59,293 bases of DNA, from the NCBI GenBank assembly GCA_017436865.1, contig JAFSCH010000066.1, positions 1 to 59,293 on the forward strand. Direction: 5' to 3'. This stretch comes from Lachnospiraceae bacterium. Its GTDB lineage: Bacteria; Bacillota; Clostridia; Lachnospirales; Lachnospiraceae. The stretch's first letter is position 1. Each line of letters opens with the position of its first letter. Below, one piece after another: positions 1 through 8,785 of this stretch. The notes beneath the pieces are model-generated. The model worked only from the letters and a program-made list of their open reading frames with translations. It did no database searches and was not told the DNA's origin. Position numbers and translations under genes: made by a program.

Positions 1-968
1 AAAATCTGAAAGCAGGCTATATTGGTACGGTAAGCGTACACCCAAAGGCTCGTGGGAAAAAATATATGATAACTCTTATGGAGCAAGTAGAAAAGCAGGC
101 AAGAGAAGATGGGATGGATATGTTGATATTAGATGGAAATCGTCATCGTTATCAGTATTATGGATTTGAAAAAGCAGGAATGAAGTATTGCTTTAATATT
201 ACTGAGGATAGTGTCAGACATGGTTGCCATGCGTTAAGTTGTGAAGAAAAAGATTATCAGTTTGTATTACTACAGGAAAAGGATCAAAAATGGATTGATG
301 TGGCATATGCACTTTATCAAAATAAAAATGTAATAACGCGAACAAGAGAGGATTTCTTTCTGTGTCTTAGTAGCTGGGAGGCGGATACCTTTGTTGTTTT
401 GGATGGAGAGGAATGTGTTGGCTATTTAAATGTAGCGGCAAATGAAAGAAATATTTTTGAATTTGAATTAGTAAATATTGCAGAATTGCCATTTATTATC
501 AAAGCATTTATGGACGAAATCGGGAGTGATGAGCTTGGAATACATGCAGCGATGGATGAACAACAGAAAATTGAACGATTGGATTGTATAGCTGATTATT
601 ATACGGTAAACACTTCACATCAGATAAAAATCTTGCATTATGAAAACGTTTTAAGCTTTATGTTAAAATGGAAACAGGCAATGTTCAAAAATGAAAATCT
701 GCTACAAGAAGGTAAGTACGTAATTGGTGTGTATTCAAAAGAGACTAAAACACAAAAAAGATTTCTGCTGCAATATATGTCAGGAGAGATAGAAGTGTTA
801 CAAACGGACTTAGAGGCGGATATCGTTTTAGAAGAAAAAGAACTGGTGAAAACATTAACGACTAGTTTTTATTATCATACAATGCAAAAGCCAAATTCAG
901 CATTGTCAAAAGCACCACAAGGTTGGTTTCCGCTTCCGTTTTTTCTGCCAGAAGCAGATGCATTTTAA
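1..968 (+). CDS. GNAT family N-acetyltransferase, 5' end outside window
   Basis: The frame is open from position 3 and contains VSVHPKARGKK before the first internal ATG at 66. That is the GNAT acetyl-CoA pyrophosphate-binding signature (V-x-P-x-x-R-G-x-x), so the true start lies upstream of the window and the gene is cut by the window edge. After the acetyltransferase core (ending near YYGFEKAGMKY, the usual second-half GNAT motif) come about 230 further residues. This resembles the Eis-like or two-domain GNAT layout with a non-catalytic C-terminal part; that comparison is inference. It is probably a cytosolic transfer enzyme of unknown substrate. A weak A/T-rich spacer with no clear T-run terminator follows. 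Confidence 0.75.
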   Translation, partial: NLKAGYIGTVSVHPKARGKKYMITLMEQVEKQAREDGMDMLILDGNRHRYQYYGFEKAGMKYCFNITEDSVRHGCHALSCEEKDYQFVLLQEKDQKWIDVAYALYQNKNVITRTREDFFLCLSSWEADTFVVLDGEECVGYLNVAANERNIFEFELVNIAELPFIIKAFMDEIGSDELGIHAAMDEQQKIERLDCIADYYTVNTSHQIKILHYENVLSFMLKWKQAMFKNENLLQEGKYVIGVYSKETKTQKRFLLQYMSGEIEVLQTDLEADIVLEEKELVKTLTTSFYYHTMQKPNSALSKAPQGWFPLPFFLPEADAF

Positions 969-1056
969 ATCTATAAAGTTTTATCAAAACTCTACCGATA
1001 TATACTATAACCCGTTTTAGCAGTATCAGGAATGGGAGAAGTTAGATTATAAATAA

Positions 1057-1078
1057 TCGGATAAAGGGATTTATCCGA
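1057..1078 (+). promoter_or_regulatory. Leader hairpin before the hypothetical gene at 1104
   Basis: A perfect 9-bp stem, TCGGATAAA with TTTATCCGA around a GGGA loop, sits 13 bases ahead of the GGAGG ribosome binding site of the next gene. It has no T-run, so it looks like a leader structure rather than a terminator. Role inferred. Confidence 0.4.
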
Positions 1079-1103
1079 CATAAGTCACATGGAGGTGGCA
1101 AGG

Positions 1104-1649
1104 ATGAACAGCAGGAAGCCGATGGAGCGGAATCTGCTACACAGGCTTTCCCATATTAATGACATCCACAGACAGACGGTGCTGCTTAACAGGAACATAA
1201 AGGATGCACGTATGGAAAGCATGTCGATGCAGGAAGCCATAGCAATGTATATGCAATGTGCGGTTGTAGAGACAATTTCACAGCCAAAAGAGAAGAAGCG
1301 GGTACGAAATCAAAAAGAAGAGGCAGAGCGTGCAAGCTGTGAAGCTCTGGCAATTGTGGAAGTGAGTCAGATTTCCAACCAGAGAAAAGAGGATGCGAAG
1401 GAACGTATCAAAGAAAAAAGAGAAAGGCAAAGAAAGTCCCCGGGAGTTCCCGTAGGCAGTATACCTGATCTGGAAGAAGAGATTATTCTGCCACAGACTC
1501 CCTATGATATGCTGGATGTGAATCGTTGTGCAGGCTTTCTTTTATATTCATATAATAAGCATGGAACGCATAGCATCCTTGGAGAGGATATAAAACCGGG
1601 AAGTTATGGTGGACGTATTACCAATGGTGAATTTGGGCGTAAAGCGTAG
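1104..1649 (+). CDS. Hypothetical protein, charged, 181 aa
   Basis: The start at 1104 is chosen because GGAGG at 1092-1096 has an 8-base spacing to it; the earlier in-frame ATG at 1089 overlaps that site. The protein is soluble and highly charged, with a long Lys/Glu/Arg-rich helical middle (about residues 60-120) that could be a coiled coil. No signal peptide, membrane segment or known catalytic motif is visible, and the family is not recognised. Its stop codon directly abuts the stop of the minus-strand remnant at 1650, so the two genes converge with no spacer. Confidence 0.6.
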   Translation: MNSRKPMERNLLHRLSHINDIHRQTVLLNRNIKDARMESMSMQEAIAMYMQCAVVETISQPKEKKRVRNQKEEAERASCEALAIVEVSQISNQRKEDAKERIKEKRERQRKSPGVPVGSIPDLEEEIILPQTPYDMLDVNRCAGFLLYSYNKHGTHSILGEDIKPGSYGGRITNGEFGRKA

Positions 1650-1829
1650 TTATTTTAAGGCACTTTTTACACTTTTTCGGGTACGACAGCGTTCTTCACG
1701 ATTGGCAAGCGCCTTTAAGCGACCTTCTAATAGAAGCATGCGCCCACGCTCATTGCGGGTATAGACAAGTTCATAATCACCGATATAAGGTTTTACGAAG
1801 ACGCTGAATTGTTCGGCGTCTTCTTTTTT
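1650..1829 (-). pseudogene. 3' remnant of a minus-strand gene
   Basis: The minus strand reads an open frame of about 60 codons ending in TAA at 1652-1650. It includes VKPYIGDYELVYTRNERGR and an Arg/Lys-rich tail ending KSALK. The amino-acid pattern and the stop placed exactly at the neighbour's stop argue for real coding sequence. There is no start codon: upstream the frame runs into a TAA inside the repeat array at 1825. It is most simply the 3' part of a gene whose 5' part may be the short frame at 2110-2229, split by the repeats. Family unknown. Confidence 0.5.
1797..1829 (+). terminator. Hairpin plus T-run at the head of the repeat array
   Basis: GAAGACGC pairs with GCGTCTTC, and the loop continues as T-GAA/TTC-G, giving a stem of about 12 bp followed by six T residues. 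It would terminate the plus-strand gene ending at 1649, and it lies inside the minus-strand remnant. The first repeat copy starts at its T-run. Confidence 0.55.
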
Positions 1830-2106
1830 ACTTTATAGGAAATTGCTGTAGCGTAGTGGCAGTTAGACAAGAATTTCGTAAGAAATTCTTGCCAAAGTGC
1901 GTGCGCTGGCACGCACTATTTTTACTTTATAGGAAAGTGCTGTAGCGTAGTGGCAGTTAGACAAGAATTTCGTAAGAAATTCTTGCCAAAGTGCGTGCGC
2001 TGGCACGCACTATTTTTACTTTATAGGAAATTGCTGTAGCGTAGTGGCAGTTAGACAAGAATTTCGTAAGAAATTCTTGCCAAAGTGCGTGCGCTGGCAC
2101 GCACTA
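1825..2106. repeat. Three tandem copies of a 94-bp double-hairpin repeat
   Basis: Copies lie at 1825-1918, 1919-2012 and 2013-2106. Copies 1 and 3 appear identical; copy 2 differs by one base (GGAAAGTGC for GGAAATTGC). Each unit has a linker (ACTTTATAGGAAATTGC onward), a 10-bp stem CAAGAATTTC/GAAATTCTTG with a GTAA loop, and a 9-bp stem AGTGCGTGC/GCACGCACT with a GCTG loop, then TATTTTT. Related copies occur at 6497 (linker only) and 45748 (complete, diverged). All directly follow a terminator-like hairpin. There is no coding capacity, so this is a dispersed intergenic element rather than a CRISPR. Confidence 0.85.
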
Positions 2107-2109
2107 TTT

Positions 2110-2229
2110 TTACTTTGCAAAGCATTCAGGAACACAGTAAAAGCCATCGAGACCTTCATGACTGCCGTTTTCAATGGTATTTTCCGTGTAATGTAGTCCG
2201 AGAAAATGCTCCATACGTTCGTAATTCAT
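2110..2229 (-). CDS. Small 39-aa protein or 5' remnant
   Basis: On the minus strand an ATG at 2229 has a GAGG-type ribosome binding site 6-7 bases upstream. It encodes 39 residues beginning MNYERMEHFLGLHYTENTI and ending in PECFAK. The TAA stop is made by the boundary bases of the 94-bp repeat, so the frame may have been longer before the repeats were inserted, continuing into the remnant at 1829-1650. If it is a genuine small gene, its function is unknown. Confidence 0.45.
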   Translation of the reverse strand: MNYERMEHFLGLHYTENTIENGSHEGLDGFYCVPECFAK

Positions 2230-2370
2230 GAAGTACCTCTTTCTATTTGTGCAAATAATCTAAGATTCATTTTACATGATAAATCTATCTAGGGAAAGGG
2301 GATTTCTATTTCAACCGTATCGAATGCATTAAATGATGTAAATGTGTTAGCTTCTTTTTTGAAAAAGTAG

Positions 2371-2399
2371 TAGAATTTTAGAAAACAGCGTTGTATAAT
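2371..2399 (+). promoter_or_regulatory. Candidate sigma-A promoter for the DUF1846 gene
   Basis: TAGAAT and TATAAT are separated by 17 bases; the -10 box is perfect and the -35 box weak. It lies 48 bases before the DUF1846 start in an otherwise gene-free stretch. Confidence 0.5.
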
Positions 2400-2446
2400 A
2401 CTCAAATGTGAATGGAAAACCACGTATTTAGAAAGGCATGAGTGTT

Positions 2447-3916
2447 ATGAAGATAGGATTTGATAATGAAAAATACCTAAAGATACAATCAGAGTATATA
2501 AAAGAAAGAATTGGTAAATTCGGAGACAAGCTGTATCTGGAATTTGGAGGAAAGTTATTTGATGATTTTCATGCCTCCAGAGTGCTTCCGGGATTTGCGC
2601 CTGACAGTAAGTTAAAGATGCTTTTACAGTTATCAGAGCAGGCTGAGGTTGTGATTGTAATTGGTGCTGATGCCATTGAAAAGAATAAGAAACGCGAAGA
2701 TTTGGGAATAACTTATGATAAAGATGTTTTGAGATTGATTGAGGAATATAGAAGTGTTGGTTTGTATGTGGGAAGCGTTGTAGTAACCATGTATTCCGGT
2801 CAGCCGGCAGCAGCGGCCTTTAAGGAAAAACTGGAAAATAAGGGAATTAAGGTATATCGTCATTATGCGATTGAAGGTTATCCGACCAATGTTGCTCATA
2901 TCGTAAGTGACGAAGGCTTTGGTAAGAATGATTATGTAGAAACAACAAGACCATTGGTAGTTATTACAGCACCGGGACCGGGAAGTGGTAAGATGGCAAC
3001 TTGTTTGTCTCAGCTCTATCATGAGAATAAGAGAGGAATTAAGGCGGGATATGCGAAGTTTGAAACTTTCCCAGTATGGAATCTGCCATTGAAGCATCCG
3101 GTAAACTTAGCTTATGAAGCTGCGACTGCTGATTTGAATGACTTAAATATGATTGATCCATTCCATTTGGAAGCTTATGGAGAGACAACGGTTAATTATA
3201 ATAGAGATATTGAGATTTTCCCTGTACTAAATGGTGTCTTTGAAGAAATCTATGGAGAGAATCCATATAAGTCACCAACCGATATGGGTGTTAATATGGT
3301 AGGAAATTGTATTTTTGATGATGAAGCAGTTTCTGAAGCATCCCGTATGGAGATTATCAGAAGATATTATAAGGCACTGAATGCATTATCACTTGGTGAG
3401 GATGTAAAGAATCAGATTTACAAGATGGAGCTTCTGATGAAGCAGGCTAAGATTACTACGGATGACAGAAAGGTAACGGTTGCAGCCAAGGAACGTGCGG
3501 CAGATCTTGGTGTACCAACTGCAGCAATCGAATTGTATGATGGAACGATTATCACTTCTAAAACAAGTGAATTGTTAGGAGCTTCGGCGGCTTTGTTACT
3601 GAATGCGTTAAAGTATTTAGGTGGTATTGATGATGAAGCACATTTGATTGCACCAAATGCCTTTGAGCCGATTCAGGCATTAAAGACTTCTTATCTAGGT
3701 AGCAAGAATCCAAGACTGCACTCAGATGAGGTGTTAATTGCACTTGCATTATCCGCATTAAATGATGAAAATGCCAAAAAAGCAATGGAACAGCTTCCAA
3801 AGCTTTCCGGTTGTCAGGTGCATACTTCTGATATGTTAACAGATGTAGATATCAAAACTTTTAAGAAATTAAATGTTGATTTAACAAGTGAACCTGTATT
3901 AATAGATGGGAAATAG
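2447..3916 (+). CDS. DUF1846 (UPF0371) family protein
   Basis: The 489-residue product starts MKIGFDNEKYLKIQSEYIKE, the usual beginning of DUF1846 proteins, and has the family's normal length. ATG 2447 is preferred over ATG 2438, because AGAAAGG at about 2430 has normal spacing to 2447 and almost none to 2438. The Gly-rich stretch ITAPGPGSGKMATCLSQLY near residues 175-195 resembles a nucleotide or phosphate loop. The family is widespread in Firmicutes and structurally known, but its reaction is not established. It is monocistronic, with its own promoter and terminator. Confidence 0.9.
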   Translation: MKIGFDNEKYLKIQSEYIKERIGKFGDKLYLEFGGKLFDDFHASRVLPGFAPDSKLKMLLQLSEQAEVVIVIGADAIEKNKKREDLGITYDKDVLRLIEEYRSVGLYVGSVVVTMYSGQPAAAAFKEKLENKGIKVYRHYAIEGYPTNVAHIVSDEGFGKNDYVETTRPLVVITAPGPGSGKMATCLSQLYHENKRGIKAGYAKFETFPVWNLPLKHPVNLAYEAATADLNDLNMIDPFHLEAYGETTVNYNRDIEIFPVLNGVFEEIYGENPYKSPTDMGVNMVGNCIFDDEAVSEASRMEIIRRYYKALNALSLGEDVKNQIYKMELLMKQAKITTDDRKVTVAAKERAADLGVPTAAIELYDGTIITSKTSELLGASAALLLNALKYLGGIDDEAHLIAPNAFEPIQALKTSYLGSKNPRLHSDEVLIALALSALNDENAKKAMEQLPKLSGCQVHTSDMLTDVDIKTFKKLNVDLTSEPVLIDGK

Positions 3917-3925
3917 GAATGTATG

Positions 3926-3958
3926 AAAAAGTGGTTGTCGATTAGATAATCACTTTTT
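3926..3958 (+). terminator. Terminator after the DUF1846 gene
   Basis: AAAAAGTGGTT pairs with AATCACTTTTT (one G-T wobble) around a loop of about 11 bases. The 3' arm supplies the T-run. Confidence 0.75.
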
Positions 3959-4005
3959 GTTTATAAAATCTTAATAATTGCTATTTTTATTTCAGAAAGA
4001 AAATG

Positions 4006-4034
4006 TTGATTTATAAAGAAGCAATCTCTATAAT
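4006..4034 (+). promoter_or_regulatory. Promoter of ftsH
   Basis: TTGATT, a 17-base spacer and a perfect TATAAT lie about 105 bases upstream of the ftsH start. This leaves a long untranslated leader. Confidence 0.65.
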
Positions 4035-4138
4035 TATATATGTGAAATTATATTCAGGGGAATACTAATGATAGCATGAAAATATTTTGTCTGTAGAATA
4101 GAGACTGGCAGGCAATAGAGAGGCATGGATATTTTATT

Positions 4139-6436
4139 ATGGATAACAATCAAATGAACAATTATGACAACAATTCGGGAAGGAATCCGAATGGTCAGGG
4201 AAATGGTAATGGAAATGGAGGAAACAATAACGGAAATGGGCAGAATCCGAAAAAGCAGAATTTGCTGATTCTTTTGGTTGCTGCTTTGATTTCATTATTG
4301 TGCATCAGTTATTTTATGAGAGCCATTACCGGGGCAACGAATAAGGAAATCACATACAATGAATTTGTGACGATGATTGAAAATGGCGAGATAGAGAGTG
4401 TAAAAATTGAATCCAGCCAGATTACGATTTATCCAAAGGTGAAGGAGACAAATGTTTTCTTTTATGCGCAACCGACAATTACGTACTATACCGGCAAGGT
4501 GGAAGATGATAGTATCCTAACACAGAGACTGTTAGATGCAAAGGTTGAAGTGAAAGGAACAGTGCCGGATGGCTCTGGGTTGATTATATCTATTTTGACT
4601 TATATTTTACCAATCCTGTTGATGTGGGGCCTATTAAGTATGCTGTTGAAGAAAATGACAGGTGGTGGAGGAGCCTTTAGCATGGGTAAGAGTAATGCTA
4701 AGGTTTATGTACAGAAGGAAACAGGCATTACTTTTAGGGATGTAGCAGGTGAAGAGGAAGCAAAGGAATCCTTACAGGAAATCGTAGACTTCCTGCACAA
4801 TCCTGGAAAATATTCAAAGATTGGTGCAAAACTTCCGAAGGGTGCACTTTTGGTAGGACCTCCTGGAACAGGTAAGACACTTCTTGCAAAAGCAGTAGCC
4901 GGTGAAGCACATGTACCGTTCTTCTCTTTGGCGGGTTCTGATTTTATTGAGTTATATGTAGGTGTTGGTGCATCACGAGTAAGAGACTTATTTAAGGAAG
5001 CAGAGAAAAATGCGCCTTGTATTATCTTCATTGATGAAATTGATGCCATTGGTAGAAGCCGTGATTCTAAGTATGGCGGTGGAAACGAAGAACGTGAACA
5101 GACCTTGAATCAGTTGCTTTCCGAAATGGATGGTTTTGATGGCAAGAAAGGTATTATTATTCTTGCAGCAACTAACAGACCGGAGATTTTGGATAAGGCA
5201 CTTCTTCGTCCGGGACGTTTTGACAGAAGAGTTATTGTTGATAAGCCTGACTTAAAGGGGCGTGTTGATATTTTAAAGGTTCATGCAAAGGATGTTCTGA
5301 TGGATGAAACCGTAGATTTACAAGAGATTGCTTTAGCAACTAGTGGTGCGGTAGGTTCTGACCTTGCCAATATGATTAACGAGGCTGCGATTAATGCAGT
5401 TAAGGAAGGCAGAGAATTTGTAAGTCAGAAAGACTTATTTACCGCAGTAGAAGTAGTTTTGGTTGGTAAAGAGAAAAAGGACAGAATCATGAGCAAGAAG
5501 GAACGAGAAATTGTTTCTTATCATGAAGTTGGTCATGCATTAGTCAGTGCATTGCAGAAAAATTCTGAGCCGGTACAAAAGATTACGATCGTTCCTAGAA
5601 CCATGGGAGCGCTGGGATATGTTATGCATGTTCCGGAGGATGAGAAGTATCTGAATACGCAGGCAGAGTTACATGATATGATAGTAGGATTGCTTGGTGG
5701 TCGTGCAGCAGAAGAAATTATGTTTGATACCGTAACGACAGGTGCTTCCAATGATATCGAAAAGGCAACCAGTATTGCACGTTCTATGGTTACCAGATAT
5801 GGTATGAGTAAAAAGTTTGGTCTGATAGGTTTAGAAACAGTAGAAGGTAAGTATTTGGATGGCAGAAGTGCGCTAAACTGTGCGGAACAGACGGCATCTG
5901 AAATAGACAGCGAAGTAATGTTGATTTTAAAGGATGCTTATGAAGAAGCATTGCAGTTACTCCGTGAAAACAAAGAGGTTATGGAGAAAATTGCGGCCTA
6001 CTTAATCGAAAAAGAAACGATTACGGGTAAAGAATTTATGAAGATATTCCGTAAGGAAAAGGGATTACCAGAGCCGGAGGAAGAAAAAAAGGATTCTGAT
6101 TCAGAGGAAAGCAAACAAGAAATGGCTTCTGAGGAGATGCGTGCACAGGAAGATGTGGAAGTAACACAGGAACCGGAGAAAGCAGTTGAGATTAAGATGC
6201 ATGAGGAGCACAATTCTTATGTACCAACGCCGGAAGAGATTAGGAGTAATCCACAGATTCAGCAGCAGGCACCACCACAGTCACAGAACTATGTCTGGAG
6301 TCAGCCAAATCCGCAGATGGAGCAACCGAAGCAGGAAATGCAGAATAGTATACAGACAGAAGCATCAGAACAGGAAGAAAACAGTGAGGTTTCAAAGTAT
6401 GGTTCTGCGTGGGATCAAAATGTAAATGGAAAATAA
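4139..6436 (+). CDS. ftsH: ATP-dependent zinc metalloprotease FtsH
   Basis: Membrane-anchored AAA+ protease (765 aa) that degrades misfolded membrane proteins and regulators. An Asn/Gly-rich N-terminal tail of about 35 residues precedes a first membrane helix (about 41-62), an external domain, and a second helix (about 147-168). The Walker A box GPPGTGKT is at 240-247, Walker B IIFIDEID follows, and the zinc site is HEVGH at 462-466, with Val where many FtsH have Ala. The C-terminus has a Glu/Gln/Pro-rich extension of over 120 residues beyond the protease domain, longer than in E. coli FtsH. The start is uncertain because the AGAGAGG at about 4117 is 15 bases away; ATG 4154 is an alternative. 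Confidence 0.97.
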   Translation: MDNNQMNNYDNNSGRNPNGQGNGNGNGGNNNGNGQNPKKQNLLILLVAALISLLCISYFMRAITGATNKEITYNEFVTMIENGEIESVKIESSQITIYPKVKETNVFFYAQPTITYYTGKVEDDSILTQRLLDAKVEVKGTVPDGSGLIISILTYILPILLMWGLLSMLLKKMTGGGGAFSMGKSNAKVYVQKETGITFRDVAGEEEAKESLQEIVDFLHNPGKYSKIGAKLPKGALLVGPPGTGKTLLAKAVAGEAHVPFFSLAGSDFIELYVGVGASRVRDLFKEAEKNAPCIIFIDEIDAIGRSRDSKYGGGNEEREQTLNQLLSEMDGFDGKKGIIILAATNRPEILDKALLRPGRFDRRVIVDKPDLKGRVDILKVHAKDVLMDETVDLQEIALATSGAVGSDLANMINEAAINAVKEGREFVSQKDLFTAVEVVLVGKEKKDRIMSKKEREIVSYHEVGHALVSALQKNSEPVQKITIVPRTMGALGYVMHVPEDEKYLNTQAELHDMIVGLLGGRAAEEIMFDTVTTGASNDIEKATSIARSMVTRYGMSKKFGLIGLETVEGKYLDGRSALNCAEQTASEIDSEVMLILKDAYEEALQLLRENKEVMEKIAAYLIEKETITGKEFMKIFRKEKGLPEPEEEKKDSDSEESKQEMASEEMRAQEDVEVTQEPEKAVEIKMHEEHNSYVPTPEEIRSNPQIQQQAPPQSQNYVWSQPNPQMEQPKQEMQNSIQTEASEQEENSEVSKYGSAWDQNVNGK

Positions 6437-6472
6437 TAAGAACTTGATGAAATTCTTCAGCAAGTATATGAT

Positions 6473-6496
6473 AAAGGTACGCTAAGGCGTACCTTT
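6473..6496 (+). terminator. Terminator after ftsH
   Basis: A perfect 10-bp stem, AAAGGTACGC/GCGTACCTTT, with a TAAG loop, 36 bases after the ftsH stop. A partial copy of the 94-bp repeat family begins immediately downstream. Confidence 0.75.
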
Positions 6497-6528
6497 ATTA
6501 CTTTATAGGAAATTGCTGTAGCGTAGTT
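6497..6528 (+). repeat. Partial copy of the 94-bp repeat (linker only)
   Basis: About 30 bases match the first part of the 94-bp element (ACTTTATAGGAAATTGC and onward to GCGTAGT). The two hairpins are missing, and the sequence runs straight into the AAGGAG site of the next gene. As elsewhere, it follows a terminator hairpin. Confidence 0.7.
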
Positions 6529-6547
6529 GCTATAAGGAGTATAACAG

Positions 6548-6754
6548 ATGAACGAGAAAGATATAGAAAACATGATAAAGCTTTTGGATGGTTTTGCGCA
6601 GTCAGAAGAAAGTAGATTAAAGGTAAATGCAAGTGAAGAATTAGAACAGGGAGAAACCAAGAAGCAGTATCATCATGGACGATGCGATATAGGAAGTCCA
6701 TGGGCAAAAGGGTTGTGCTTTGACGTATTGGAGGATAATGAAATAAATCCATAG
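6548..6754 (+). CDS. Small hypothetical protein, 68 aa
   Basis: ATG 6548 has a good AAGGAG ribosome binding site at 6535-6540. The product is acidic and soluble, with a Lys-Gln-Tyr-His-His-Gly segment and [15 protein letters not shown] near the C-terminus. The two Cys and one Gly-rich turn are the only motif-like features. It has no signal peptide or membrane helix and I do not recognise the family. It lies between ftsH and uvrC in its own unit. Confidence 0.6.
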   Translation: MNEKDIENMIKLLDGFAQSEESRLKVNASEELEQGETKKQYHHGRCDIGSPWAKGLCFDVLEDNEINP

Positions 6755-6773
6755 GCGGAAGATTTTTTTCATG

Positions 6774-6798
6774 CAAATATGTGCAGAGCACATATTTG
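6774..6798 (+). promoter_or_regulatory. Leader hairpin of uvrC
   Basis: Perfect 11-bp stem CAAATATGTGC/GCACATATTTG with an AGA triloop, ending 8 bases before the GGAAGG ribosome binding site. A sister hairpin with the same GTGC-NGA-GCAC heart precedes glcK at 9768. Confidence 0.6.
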
Positions 6799-6822
6799 AA
6801 GATATTGGAAGGAAGAAAAAGT

Positions 6823-8709
6823 ATGCAGGAATTTGATGTAAAGGAAGAGTTGAAAAAGCTTCCGAATAGGCCAGGTGTCTATATTATGCATGACAGTGAT
6901 GACACGATTTTATATGTAGGCAAGGCGATTAATCTGCATAATCGTGTGAGGTCATATTTTAAGGATAATATTGGGCGTGGCCCTCAGATTGATAAAATGG
7001 TGTCGCTGATAGCCCGATTCGAATATATTGTTACAGATTCTGAGCTGGAAGCGCTGGTATTAGAGAATAATCTGATTAAGGAACATCGGCCAAAGTATAA
7101 TACTATGTTGAAAGATGACAAGACCTATCCATATATCAAGGTAACAACAGGTGATGCCTATCCGAGATTACAGCTTGTTCGTCAGATGAAAAAGGATAAG
7201 GCTAGATATTTTGGGCCATATATGGGCGGAAATGTAAAGGAAACCATAGATTTTCTCAATAAGCTCTATAAGCTTAGGACCTGTAACCGTAAGTTACCAG
7301 CGGATATCGGTAAGGAGCGCCCTTGTCTGAATCATCATATAGACCAGTGCTGTGCGCCATGTCAGGGGTGCATTTCACAGGAGGAATATGGAAAGCGTAT
7401 TGAGCAGGTGATTGACTTTTTAAATGGGAAATATCAGCCGATTATAAAGGATTTACGGGAGAAAATGCTTGCTGCTTCCGAGAAGATGGAATACGAAGAG
7501 GCGATGAAATATAGAGACTTAATCGAGACCGTAAAGAAACTCGGAGAGACACAGAAGATTTCAGACAACGTGGGAGAAGATAAGGATATTATTGCTCTTG
7601 CCATTGATGGAAATGAGACAGTGGTACAAATCTTTTTCCTTAGAAATGGAAAGCTAATTGGACGTGAGCATTTTTATATGACACAGATAGAAGAGCCGGT
7701 TGCAGATAAAATTTTGACCAGTTTTGTAAAACAGTTTTATGCAGGAACGCCATTTATACCAAGAGAAATCATGCTACAGGAACCGATTGAAGATATGGAG
7801 CTGGTAGAGAACTGGTTAAGCAATAAAAAGGGAGCCAAGGTACGTTTGCGAGTTCCGTTAAGAGGTTCGAAAGAAAAGTTTGTGGAGCTTGCCGCAAAAA
7901 ATGCAGCCCTCGTTTTAAGTCAGGATAGAGAGCGCATCCGCAGGGAAGAGGGAAGGACCATTGGTGCAGTAAAAGAAATTGAGGAAATACTAGGACTTCA
8001 AGGCTTAGTGCGTATGGAGGCGTTTGATATTTCCAATACGAGTGGTTTTGCGAATGTTGGTTCCATGGTTGTTTATGAAAAAGGTAAGCCAAAACGAAGT
8101 GATTATCGAAAGTTTCGTATGAAGACCGTAGCAGGACCGGATGATTATGCCTGCATGCAGGAGGTTTTAACCAGAAGATTTCAGCATGGAATTGATGAAA
8201 AACAGGAAATGCAGGAAAAAGACATGGATGAGAGCTTTGGCAGCTTTACTAAGTTCCCGGATTTGCTGTTAATGGATGGTGGACGAGGACAGGTAAATAT
8301 CGCGTTACAGGTATTAGATGAGTTAGGCCTGGATATTCCAGTCTGTGGTATGGTAAAGGATGATAATCATAGAACAAGAGGCTTGTATTTTAATAATGTG
8401 GAATTGCCAATTGACCGTAATTCTGAGGCTTTTAAGCTGATTACTAGAATTCAGGACGAAGCACATCGCTTTGCGATTACGTATCATCGTTCTCTTAGAA
8501 CGAAGGCTCAGGTTCATTCGGTGTTAGATGAGATTCCGGGAATTGGTCCAAGCAGAAGACGAGCGTTGATGAAGTATTTTAAGTCAATAGAAGAACTGAG
8601 GGCAGCAGATGCTGCAACCATTGCAGAGGCACCAGGAATTCCGATGTCAGTTGCTGAGGAGATTTACACCTTTTTCCGAAAAGATAGAAACAATAATGAT
8701 AACACCTAA
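6823..8709 (+). CDS. uvrC: Excinuclease ABC subunit C
   Basis: UvrC (628 aa) makes the two incisions around UvrB-bound DNA damage. The order is standard: GIY-YIG nuclease domain at the N-terminus ([19 protein letters not shown]), the Cys-rich CCAPCQG segment near residues 182-190, a UVR UvrB-binding helix pair ([17 protein letters not shown]), the C-terminal RNase H-like nuclease domain ([11 protein letters not shown]), and helix-hairpin-helix repeats ([13 protein letters not shown]). ATG 6823 follows GGAAGGAAG; the upstream GTG at 6781 is in the leader hairpin and is rejected. Confidence 0.97.
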   Translation: MQEFDVKEELKKLPNRPGVYIMHDSDDTILYVGKAINLHNRVRSYFKDNIGRGPQIDKMVSLIARFEYIVTDSELEALVLENNLIKEHRPKYNTMLKDDKTYPYIKVTTGDAYPRLQLVRQMKKDKARYFGPYMGGNVKETIDFLNKLYKLRTCNRKLPADIGKERPCLNHHIDQCCAPCQGCISQEEYGKRIEQVIDFLNGKYQPIIKDLREKMLAASEKMEYEEAMKYRDLIETVKKLGETQKISDNVGEDKDIIALAIDGNETVVQIFFLRNGKLIGREHFYMTQIEEPVADKILTSFVKQFYAGTPFIPREIMLQEPIEDMELVENWLSNKKGAKVRLRVPLRGSKEKFVELAAKNAALVLSQDRERIRREEGRTIGAVKEIEEILGLQGLVRMEAFDISNTSGFANVGSMVVYEKGKPKRSDYRKFRMKTVAGPDDYACMQEVLTRRFQHGIDEKQEMQEKDMDESFGSFTKFPDLLLMDGGRGQVNIALQVLDELGLDIPVCGMVKDDNHRTRGLYFNNVELPIDRNSEAFKLITRIQDEAHRFAITYHRSLRTKAQVHSVLDEIPGIGPSRRRALMKYFKSIEELRAADAATIAEAPGIPMSVAEEIYTFFRKDRNNNDNT

Positions 8710-8719
8710 GATGAAAGGG

Positions 8720-8748
8720 TAGAAACGATTTTAAAGATATGCTATACT
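8720..8748 (+). promoter_or_regulatory. Candidate promoter of the hprK gene run
   Basis: TAGAAA, a 17-base spacer and TATACT end 37 bases before the hprK start, in the short gap after uvrC. Confidence 0.45.
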
Positions 8749-8785
8749 ATTTTAAATAACCCTGCAGAGAGGAAGGTCAAAAGAT

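Noticed and set aside
1825-2106. Three-copy repeat as a CRISPR array
   Set aside because: The units are 94 bp, directly adjacent and without unique spacers, and related copies occur alone elsewhere.
2633-3097. Minus-strand 154-codon frame inside the DUF1846 gene
   Set aside because: It is a shadow of the coding frame, with no ribosome binding site and no protein-like motifs; several similar antisense frames across the window were dropped for the same reason.
5522-5536. HEVGH in FtsH as a damaged zinc site
   Set aside because: Both His and the Glu of HExxH are present; Val at the variable position does not affect the motif.
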